Source: Kiritimatiellia bacterium (lineage in GTDB: Bacteria; Verrucomicrobiota; Kiritimatiellia; RFP12; UBA1067). From it: a stretch of 5,981 nucleotides of DNA. Location of the stretch: the NCBI GenBank assembly GCA_017411125.1, contig JAFPNP010000184.1, positions 1-5,981 on the forward strand, written 5' to 3'. Shown one piece after another: positions 1-5,543 of the stretch. Position 1 is the stretch's first letter. Every line of letters begins with the position of its first letter. The position numbers and the translations under genes were made by a program. A model generated the notes under the pieces. The model had not been told where the DNA came from. It did no database searches and saw only the letters and a list, made by a program, of their open reading frames with translations.

Positions 1-1
1 G

Positions 2-451
2 ATATTCAAGAAGACCTCGGAGCGCATGGGCAATCTCGCCGACAAGCTCGACAAGCAGATATCCGCTTCGCCGCTTCCGCGCGAGACGCGCTACGACCTG
101 CACATGAAGCTCCAAAGCTATCCGCGCGGCAAGGCGCTCTGCCACGGCGACTTCAACCCGACGAACGTGATCATCACGCCGAAGGGCGACTGGCGCGTGA
201 TCGACTGGAGCCACGTGCGCCTCGGCGACCCGCTCGCCGACGTGGCGCGCACGTATCTCCTCTTCTGGCTCTCGGGCCACATCGCGGCGGCCGAAAAATA
301 CATGGCTCTTGCGTGCGAAGCGCTGAAGGCGAAGTTGCCGGACGTACAGAAGTGGCTCCCGATCGTCGCGGCGGCGGAATCGTCGCGAGACCAGTCGCCT
401 AAGAACCACGAACTTCTCCTGCATTGGGCAAGTGTCGTCGACATCGAGTAG
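2..451 (+). CDS. Aminoglycoside phosphotransferase / choline kinase-like small-molecule kinase, C-terminal part
   Basis: The reading frame is open from the window edge to the TAG at 449-451, so this is the 3' part (about 149 codons) of a larger gene whose start lies upstream. It shows the C-lobe of the APH/choline-kinase fold. The catalytic loop 'CHGDFNPTN' is at about 140-166, with His-Gly-Asp and the Asn expected to help bind metal. It is followed by 'VIDWSHVRLGDPLADVAR', the DFG-equivalent Asp-Trp at 203-208 with the downstream Gly-Asp-Pro-Asp pattern typical of the family. These enzymes transfer the ATP gamma-phosphate to a hydroxyl on a small molecule such as an aminoglycoside, choline, a sugar or homoserine. 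The substrate-binding N-lobe is missing, so the substrate cannot be assigned and a resistance role should not be assumed. The product is probably cytosolic. It lies 160 bp upstream of an unrelated gene with its own promoter candidate, so it probably ends a separate transcript. Confidence 0.88.
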   Translation: MFKKTSERMGNLADKLDKQISASPLPRETRYDLHMKLQSYPRGKALCHGDFNPTNVIITPKGDWRVIDWSHVRLGDPLADVARTYLLFWLSGHIAAAEKYMALACEALKAKLPDVQKWLPIVAAAESSRDQSPKNHELLLHWASVVDIE

Positions 452-530
452 CGTTCCATACAGAATTAAATGCACGTAGAGGCCGGCTCCGGCGGTCTTC
501 ATTCGGACGAGAACTGACTCGGCGGCCGCG

Positions 531-556
531 GCAAGGCTCTGGACGAAAAGCCTTGC
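531..556. repeat. 8-bp perfect inverted repeat (possible operator or transcript-end hairpin)
   Basis: GCAAGGCT at 531-538 is exactly mirrored by AGCCTTGC at 549-556, with a 10-nt loop. Three more GC pairs (527-529 with 557-559) can form outside it if G530 is bulged. The element starts 79 bp after the stop of the kinase fragment. Its right arm overlaps the -35 hexamer of the promoter candidate at 553-581. It is not followed by a T-run, so it is not a classic intrinsic terminator. It could be a 3' stabilising hairpin of the upstream mRNA or an operator over the promoter; the sequence does not decide which. Confidence 0.5.
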
Positions 557-581
557 GCGAGGCGTGGGAATATGGGATAAT
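553..581 (+). promoter_or_regulatory. Sigma70-type promoter candidate with extended -10
   Basis: TTGCGC (553-558, three of six matches to TTGACA) is followed after exactly 17 nt by GATAAT (576-581, five of six matches to TATAAT). An extended -10 TGn sits at 573-575. Transcription would start near 587-590, giving a leader of roughly 22-25 nt before the oxidoreductase start at 612. It is likely to drive the oxidoreductase gene and, given the 5-nt gap, icd as well. This is a pattern match in a non-model phylum, so activity is inferred. Confidence 0.55.
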
Positions 582-599
582 GAGGACGTTTGTGAATCC

Positions 600-606
600 A
601 AGGAGG
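600..606 (+). promoter_or_regulatory. Ribosome binding site deciding the oxidoreductase start
   Basis: AAGGAGG at 600-606 is a near-complete Shine-Dalgarno sequence. It is 5 nt from the ATG at 612 and only 2 nt from the adjacent in-frame ATG at 609, so 612 is favoured. It also argues against the in-frame ATG at 564, which would lie upstream of the predicted transcription start. Confidence 0.8.
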
Positions 607-611
607 ATATG

Positions 612-2000
612 ATGTCTGCAAATCTGTTTTCGCTCAACCGTCGTTCGTTCGTGGCCGGGCTGGGCGCGTTTTCGTTCGGAGCGTATGGCGCCATTGACCT
701 TGCGCCGACAACCGATTTCAAGGGCGCCGTCAAGGGACGTCGTCTGAAGATCGCTTCAATCGCCTGCGACCGCATGGGCGGCAGCGCCACCGAGAGTCTG
801 ATCACGGCCGGTTGCGACCTCGTAGCCGTATGCGACATCAACCCCGGTGCGTTCGCCCGCTGGGAGAAGAAGTATCCCGGCATCCCGAAGTTCACCGACT
901 ATCGCGACATGCTGCGCATCATGGGCGACAAGTTCGAGGCGGTGCAGATCGGCACGCCTGACCACACCCACGCATACATTGCCATCGACTGCATGAAGGC
1001 TGGCAAGCACGTCTACGTGCAGAAGCCGCTTGCCCGCACTGTCGAGGAGTGCGAGCTGATGCTCAAGACGCAGCTCGAGACGGGCGTAGTCGCGCAGATG
1101 GGTAACCAAGGGCATCCGGGAGTGTGGCGCTACAAGGCCCTGCGCGATGCCGGTTATTGGGGCGACATCAAGGAAATCTACAGTTGGAGCGACCGCCCTG
1201 TCTGGCCGCAGGGCATGAAGGCCTATGCCAAGGCGGAGCCACTTCCGAAGGGCTACGCGCCCAACGCATGGGACTGCTGGTGCGGCCCCGCCGAGGACCA
1301 CGGCTTCTCCACGGCGTATCACGTGTTCAAATGGCGCGGTTGGTGGGCCTATGGCTGCGGCGCGATCGGCGACATGGCCGTACATAACGCCGACCCTGCG
1401 TTCTGGGCGTTCGAGCTCGGCCTCCCCGTCAAGGTCAAGGCGGATACCTTCGGTGAAGGCCCGGTTTCGATAGCTTATCCGAAGAAGTCCCGCATCGAAA
1501 TGACGTTCGCGCCGAACAAGTGGATTCCGAACGGCATCAAGCTCGTATGGACCGACGGACGCGTGAAGCCCGACGCCAAGCAGGTGCCGGCGCTAGCCTC
1601 CCAAGGCAAGGTCGACGGAAACGGGCTCATAATAGTCGGCTCCAAGGCGACGACCATTGCCGGTTCCCATGCGGGCCGTCCGTGGTGCATTGCCGGGGAC
1701 AAGGCGGCGTTTGACGCGGCCATCGCGCCCGGCGAAAAGGCGTCCGGCTACAACCACTACCGTGAGTTCGTGGAGGCCTGCCTTGCGAAGGATCCGGCCC
1801 GTTGCGGTTCGCGTCTCGCCTATGCCGCGCCGCTCACCGAGGCTCTGCTCATCGGCTGCATCGCGCTTCGCTATCCCGGCGAGGAGCTTGCCTTCGATCC
1901 GAAGACGATGCAGTTCACGAACAAGCCGGAGGCGAACGCCTTTCTCAAGGCGCCGAAGCGCGGCGATTGGGATTTCGCAAAGCTCGTCGCCCGCCGTTGA
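612..2000 (+). CDS. Tat-exported Gfo/Idh/MocA family oxidoreductase
   Basis: A 462-residue protein with a twin-arginine signal: 'NRRSFVAGLGAFSFGAYGA' at residues 9-27, Arg10-Arg11 followed by a hydrophobic Ala/Gly-rich stretch. It is predicted to be exported folded, with its cofactor bound. The N-terminal Rossmann domain runs from about residue 44 to 165. It includes the strand 'VAVCDIN', the family motif 'GTPDHTH' (114-120) and 'VQKPLA' (136-141), where Lys138-Pro139 matches the conserved E-K-P and Glu is replaced by Gln. The C-terminal alpha/beta substrate domain carries 'WDCWCGP' (about 220-226) and 'GDMAVHNAD' (253-261), whose His258 sits where these enzymes place a catalytic His. The family oxidises or reduces sugars, inositols and related polyols with NAD(P). 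Exported relatives are often tied to glycan use, but the substrate here is unknown. The usual GxGxxG is degenerate ('ACDRMGG', 51-57). The start is set by the Shine-Dalgarno at 600-606. The gene ends 5 nt before icd. Confidence 0.93.
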   Translation: MSANLFSLNRRSFVAGLGAFSFGAYGAIDLAPTTDFKGAVKGRRLKIASIACDRMGGSATESLITAGCDLVAVCDINPGAFARWEKKYPGIPKFTDYRDMLRIMGDKFEAVQIGTPDHTHAYIAIDCMKAGKHVYVQKPLARTVEECELMLKTQLETGVVAQMGNQGHPGVWRYKALRDAGYWGDIKEIYSWSDRPVWPQGMKAYAKAEPLPKGYAPNAWDCWCGPAEDHGFSTAYHVFKWRGWWAYGCGAIGDMAVHNADPAFWAFELGLPVKVKADTFGEGPVSIAYPKKSRIEMTFAPNKWIPNGIKLVWTDGRVKPDAKQVPALASQGKVDGNGLIIVGSKATTIAGSHAGRPWCIAGDKAAFDAAIAPGEKASGYNHYREFVEACLAKDPARCGSRLAYAAPLTEALLIGCIALRYPGEELAFDPKTMQFTNKPEANAFLKAPKRGDWDFAKLVARR

Positions 2001-2005
2001 GCTAC

Positions 2006-3265
2006 ATGGGAAACGCTGGCCGAAAGATCATGAAACCAGAGAAAATCACAATGCGGGACGGGCGCCTCGCGGTGCCCGACTGCCCGGTCATTCCATTCAT
2101 CGAGGGCGACGGCACCGGCCCGGACATAACGCGCGCGGCCATGACCGTGTGGAACGCGGCCGTAAAGGCCGCATACGGCGATTCGCGCAGGATCGAATGG
2201 AAGGAAGTGTACGCCGGCGAGAAAGCGAATGCGGTGTTCGGCCCGAACACTTGGCTTCCGCAGGAGACGCTCGACGCCTGCCGCGAGTATCTCGTTTCGA
2301 TCAAGGGGCCGCTCACCACGCCCGTAGGCGGCGGCATACGTTCGATAAACGTGGCGATGCGCCAGCAGCTCGATCTGTACGTGTGCCTCAGGCCCGTGCG
2401 GTGGTTCAAGGGCGTGCCGTCGCCGGTGAAGCGTCCGGACTTGACCGACATGGTGATCTTCCGCGAGAATACCGAGGACATATACGCCGGCATCGAGTGG
2501 ATGGCCGGTACGCCCGAGGCCGACAAAGTGAAGCGTTTCCTTGTCGGAGAGATGGGAGTGAAGAAGATCCGCTTTCCGGAAACGTCTTCTATCGGAATCA
2601 AGCCCGTATCGAAGGAGGGGACGGAGCGTCTTGTGAAGGCCGCGCTCGACTACGCCGTTGCGAACGACAGGAAGTCCGTCACGCTCGTCCACAAGGGCAA
2701 CATCCAGAAGTTTACCGAGGGCGCATTCCGCGACTGGGGCTACGCCCTCGCAAGGCGCGACTACGGCGCGACGCCCGTGGGCGACGGACCTTGGTGCGAG
2801 TTCAAGAACCCGCGCACCGGGCGGACAATCACGGTCAAGGACTGCATCTGCGATGCATTCCTCCAGCAGATTCTCACGCGCCCCGCCGAGTACGACGTGA
2901 TCGCCACGCTCAACCTCAACGGCGACTACGTTTCGGACGCGCTCGCAGCGACGGTCGGGGGCATCGGCATCGCGCCCGGCGCGAACATCAACTACCAGAC
3001 GGGAGTGGCCGTGTTCGAAGCCACGCACGGCACCGCGCCAAAGTACGCGAACCTGGACAAGGTGAATCCCGGTTCGCTCATACTATCCGGCGAGATGATG
3101 CTGCGCTACATGGGCTGGACGGAGGCCGCCGACAAGATCATCGCCGCCATGGACAAAGTGATTGCGGCGAAGATGGTCACCTACGACTTCGCGCGCCAGA
3201 TGGAGGGTGCGACGGAGGTGTCGTGTTCCGCTTTCGGCAACGCGCTGGCGGCGGCCATGGCCTGA
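2006..3265 (+). CDS. icd: NADP-dependent isocitrate dehydrogenase
   Basis: This cytosolic TCA-cycle enzyme decarboxylates isocitrate to 2-oxoglutarate with NADP and Mg/Mn. The protein is 419 residues from the ATG at 2006, against 416 in E. coli Icd, and aligns almost gap-free with it from memory. Visible motifs are 'IEGDGTGPDIT', 'KGPLTTPVGGGIRSINVAMRQ' with the substrate-binding Ser113 (the AceK phosphorylation site in E. coli), 'ENTEDIYAGIEW', 'LVHKGNIQKFTEG' with Lys230, and the metal-binding aspartates in 'CDAFLQQ' and 'LNGDYVSDAL'. 'HGTAPKY' gives Lys346/Tyr347 and 'TYDFARQ' gives Tyr393/Arg397. These four match the E. coli residues that select NADP over NAD. The start is uncertain. ATG 2006 gives exactly the E. 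coli spacing to 'KIT', but neither it nor the ATG at 2030 (411 residues) has a good Shine-Dalgarno. The gene lies 5 nt after the oxidoreductase stop and so is probably cotranscribed with it. No aceK gene is visible here. Confidence 0.97.
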   Translation: MGNAGRKIMKPEKITMRDGRLAVPDCPVIPFIEGDGTGPDITRAAMTVWNAAVKAAYGDSRRIEWKEVYAGEKANAVFGPNTWLPQETLDACREYLVSIKGPLTTPVGGGIRSINVAMRQQLDLYVCLRPVRWFKGVPSPVKRPDLTDMVIFRENTEDIYAGIEWMAGTPEADKVKRFLVGEMGVKKIRFPETSSIGIKPVSKEGTERLVKAALDYAVANDRKSVTLVHKGNIQKFTEGAFRDWGYALARRDYGATPVGDGPWCEFKNPRTGRTITVKDCICDAFLQQILTRPAEYDVIATLNLNGDYVSDALAATVGGIGIAPGANINYQTGVAVFEATHGTAPKYANLDKVNPGSLILSGEMMLRYMGWTEAADKIIAAMDKVIAAKMVTYDFARQMEGATEVSCSAFGNALAAAMA

Positions 3266-3289
3266 CGGAAGGGGGGAACTCTGCGCCGT

Positions 3290-4705
3290 TCATCTTGCGC
3301 CGCGCATGAGCGCGACGGCGATGGCGGTGCGGAGGAGTATCCAAAGATCCATCCACGGCGACCAGTTGAGGACGTAGTAGGTGTCCAGCGCGACGCGCCG
3401 TTCGTAGTCGGTGTCGCTGCGGCCGGACACCTGCCAAAGCCCGGTGACGCCGGGAAGCACGGAGGCGAAGGTTTCGTATGAAGCGCCGTAGTACTTTACT
3501 TCGTCGTCGACGATCGGGCGAGGCCCGATGAGGGCCATTTCGCCGCGCAGCACGTTGAAAAGCTGCGGCAGCTCGTCGAGGGACGTGCGGCGCAGAAAGC
3601 GGCCGAGCGGCGTCACGCGCGGGTCGTCCGAAAGCTTGAAGCGGCTGGCCCATTCTTTCGCGGCGGCCAGATCTTCGGCGATGAGCCGCTTCAGCCGCTC
3701 GTCGGCGTCGGCGTACATCGACCTGAACTTCCATACGCGGAACGGTCTGCCTCGGATGCCGAGACGTTTCTGCCTGTAGAACACCGGGCCGCGGCTGGTG
3801 AGCTTGACGAGAACCGGCAGTACGACGAAGAACGGCAACGCCGCCACGAACGCGATGGCGGCAAGGATGCTGTCAAGCGCCCGTTTCTGGATGCGCAGGG
3901 CGCGTTTGCGCGCCTGGTTCACCATCTCGAGTCCGCCGAGACCGTCGAATGCGACGGCTTTGGAACCGAACACGGGAAATGCGTTTGCGGTGGGAAGAAA
4001 CTCGATGTACGTGAACCACGACGAGAACTCTTTCATCTGGCAGCGGAAAAGGCGTTCGTCCTGGCAGGCGAGCAGAATCTTGACGTCGCGCCTCTTCGCC
4101 TCCGGAACAATGTTCTTGAGCGAGCCGAGGTGCGGTATGCCGGCGTCGTCAAGTTCAATGCTCTTACCCTCCGAACCTGAGAAATATCCGGCTATGCGGA
4201 AGCCTGTATAGGCATCGGTGCGCAGGATTGCCGCGAGACGTCTGCCGACCTCCCCGGCGCCGGCCAGGAACACCGGTATCTGTCCTATGCCCAGCTTGAA
4301 AAGCGCACGTCGCGCCCAGTTGCGGAACGATTGCGTAAGCACGGCGGTCAGCACGCCGGCCGCCGCGATAGCGAGGCGGGAATACCCTACTGTCGTCTGG
4401 AACAGCATCGCGAGGAAAGCGACGACGGCCAGATGGACTATCAGGGACGACAGGAAAAGACGCCTCATCTCTTCCACGGGCGGAAGAGGCGCAGCCGGGT
4501 ACGCCCAGCTTCCATGGTATGCGCCAAGGGCTGCGTTTATCACGAGGAATGCGGGAATCACTGGCCAGAAAGCGAGATAGACAGCCGGATCGTACCGGCC
4601 GCCAAACGCCCGGTACGCCAAGACGGCCGCCGCCCACGAGAAAGCAATGCTTGCGGCATCTGCAGTTCCCAGCGCGACAACTCTTATCCTGCCTTGCGTG
4701 AACAT
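3290..4705 (-). CDS. WbaP/WcaJ-type polyprenyl-phosphate sugar-1-phosphate transferase
   Basis: This 471-residue inner-membrane enzyme is expected to start surface polysaccharide synthesis by moving a sugar-1-phosphate from a nucleotide sugar to undecaprenyl phosphate. It has the full large-PGT architecture. There are about four N-terminal membrane segments (roughly 8-32, 41-62, 86-104, 108-125). A soluble Rossmann-like domain follows ('VFLAGAGEVGRRL', 145-157). The C-terminal catalytic domain starts with the re-entrant hydrophobic helix (about 277-301). Catalytic-domain motifs are 'FYRQKRLG', 'KFRSM' (326-330), the Asp377-Glu378 catalytic dyad in 'SLDELPQ', 'GPRP' (394-397), and 'PGVTGLWQVSGRS...YERRVALDTYYVLNWS', which resembles the hexose-1-phosphate WbaP/WcaJ group. 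The donor sugar (galactose, glucose or other) cannot be read from sequence. It is the last gene of the minus-strand cluster, starting 10 nt after the HEAT gene. No other polysaccharide genes are in the window. Confidence 0.95.
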   Translation of the reverse strand: MFTQGRIRVVALGTADAASIAFSWAAAVLAYRAFGGRYDPAVYLAFWPVIPAFLVINAALGAYHGSWAYPAAPLPPVEEMRRLFLSSLIVHLAVVAFLAMLFQTTVGYSRLAIAAAGVLTAVLTQSFRNWARRALFKLGIGQIPVFLAGAGEVGRRLAAILRTDAYTGFRIAGYFSGSEGKSIELDDAGIPHLGSLKNIVPEAKRRDVKILLACQDERLFRCQMKEFSSWFTYIEFLPTANAFPVFGSKAVAFDGLGGLEMVNQARKRALRIQKRALDSILAAIAFVAALPFFVVLPVLVKLTSRGPVFYRQKRLGIRGRPFRVWKFRSMYADADERLKRLIAEDLAAAKEWASRFKLSDDPRVTPLGRFLRRTSLDELPQLFNVLRGEMALIGPRPIVDDEVKYYGASYETFASVLPGVTGLWQVSGRSDTDYERRVALDTYYVLNWSPWMDLWILLRTAIAVALMRGAR

Positions 4706-4712
4706 CCAATCG

Positions 4713-4717
4713 CCTTT
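4713..4717 (-). promoter_or_regulatory. Ribosome binding site of the sugar transferase, overlapping the upstream stop codon
   Basis: On the minus strand AAAGG at 4717-4713 lies 7 nt before the ATG at 4705-4703. Its first two bases are the last two of the TAA stop (4718-4716) of the HEAT-like gene, so a ribosome ending the upstream gene covers this site. This supports the ATG at 4705 as the start and suggests translational coupling. Confidence 0.7.
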
Positions 4718-5543
4718 ACTTGTCGGCGGCGCCGTCCTTGTCGTCTTTAGGCTCGTAGTTTTCCGTCAACCATTGGTCTGCGGATTCAATGGTCGTGTAT
4801 TCGTCGCCGGTCACGAATTCGTATTGCTCACGGGCGGCTGCGACGGCCTTTGGACTGGCCTTTCCGCCCTCGATGACGTCCACAAGCGTCTGGATTGCGA
4901 TCTTCTCGTCCATATCCGTAAGTTCCATGGTCATCGATTCAAGTGCGTCCTCGTCGTCCAGCACCTGCATGACGGCTGTTATCAACTTGGCGCGGATCTT
5001 CTCGTCTTTGATTTCGCCCAAAGTGGAAGTCCAGCTGTCCAGTGCGTTTTGCCGCACGTCGTCGTCGGGGTCTGCCATGAAGGGAAGCAGGTGGTTCATC
5101 CCGGAGGTGCCGAATTCGCTCAGGGCGTCTACGAGTTCTGCACGTATTTCCGTGTTCGTCGAGGCGGATGCTCCGGGAATCAACTTGACTATCTGTTCTA
5201 GGTTTTCATCGTCCCTTGCCTGTTCGATTGACTTTAGAAGTTGCCTGTCCTCGGGCGGAAGATCGGTCCGCTCGTCGTCGTCGAATTCATCGGATGCGTC
5301 CGCATAGCCGCTCCGGACGCTGTTTCGCCCGTGTTTGGACAAAAGGCGTTTTCTGGCGGCGTTGGACGGCGCGGCGTTTTTCGTCTTGGCCTGTTTCGGC
5401 GCGGTGGTTTCGGAAAGTACCGTGACGTCGGAGGGAATGTTGCCTTCGTTCGTTTGGCTTTTGTGCAGAAGCATAAGCACGGCGATCGTTACAGACACTG
5501 CCAGCACGGCGGCTAGCGTGGCAATCATTCGTCTGGAAGTCAT
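4716..5543 (-). CDS. Membrane-anchored HEAT-like repeat protein
   Basis: A 275-residue protein. Residues 1-5 are basic ('MTSRR') and are followed by one hydrophobic segment (about 7-27) without a clear cleavage site, giving a probable N-in single-pass anchor with the rest outside the cytoplasm. Residues 28-100 are a polar, charged and probably disordered linker. From about 100 to 260 come paired amphipathic helices of HEAT type: 'TEIRAELVDALSEFG' (131-145), 'MNHLLPFMADPDDDVRQNALDSW' region (149-171), and further helices at about 181-226. The end 'YEFVTGDEYTTIESADQWLTEN' resembles the closing 'TGQDFG..PEAWRAWW' pattern I know from HEAT proteins of planctomycetes and verrucomicrobia. The tail is acidic and lysine-rich. 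HEAT arrays bind other proteins; no catalytic residues are visible and the exact function is unknown. Its ATG overlaps the stop of the upstream gene (ATGA, 5540-5543), and GAGG at 5554-5551 gives a ribosome binding site 7 nt away. Confidence 0.88.
   Translation of the reverse strand: MTSRRMIATLAAVLAVSVTIAVLMLLHKSQTNEGNIPSDVTVLSETTAPKQAKTKNAAPSNAARKRLLSKHGRNSVRSGYADASDEFDDDERTDLPPEDRQLLKSIEQARDDENLEQIVKLIPGASASTNTEIRAELVDALSEFGTSGMNHLLPFMADPDDDVRQNALDSWTSTLGEIKDEKIRAKLITAVMQVLDDEDALESMTMELTDMDEKIAIQTLVDVIEGGKASPKAVAAAREQYEFVTGDEYTTIESADQWLTENYEPKDDKDGAADK

Noticed and set aside
482..493. GCCGG/CCGGC inverted repeat in the intergenic region
   Set aside because: The loop is only 2 nt, so a hairpin cannot form well, and no further copy is seen that would suggest a REP element.
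564..611. In-frame ATG at 564 that would extend the oxidoreductase by 16 residues
   Set aside because: It lies between the -35 and -10 of the promoter candidate, has no ribosome binding site, and would put a polar stretch before the Tat signal. The AAGGAGG at 600-606 points to 612.
1871..3028. Long open frame (385 codons) on the minus strand opposite icd
   Set aside because: It is Arg/His/Val-rich low-quality protein with no motif, and is the antisense shadow of a strongly conserved icd gene in GC-rich DNA.
3253..3262. Palindrome GGCCATGGCC at the icd 3' end
   Set aside because: It lies in coding sequence, has no loop, and is short enough to be chance.
1657..3309. 550-codon open frame on the plus strand in another frame across the oxidoreductase and icd
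   Set aside because: Its product is almost entirely Arg/Ala/Gly/His without domain signatures. It is a GC-driven shadow of two well-supported genes.
3298..3317. GC stem with ATGA loop (CGCGC/GCGCG at 3301-3314 plus two outer pairs) as an icd terminator
   Set aside because: The stem is only five continuous base pairs, has no following T-run, and lies in sugar transferase coding sequence. It is expected by chance in DNA this GC-rich.
4647..5307. Plus-strand open frames opposite the HEAT-like gene
   Set aside because: They have no recognisable motif and no ribosome binding site, while the minus frame has a membrane anchor, helical repeats and operon-type spacing.
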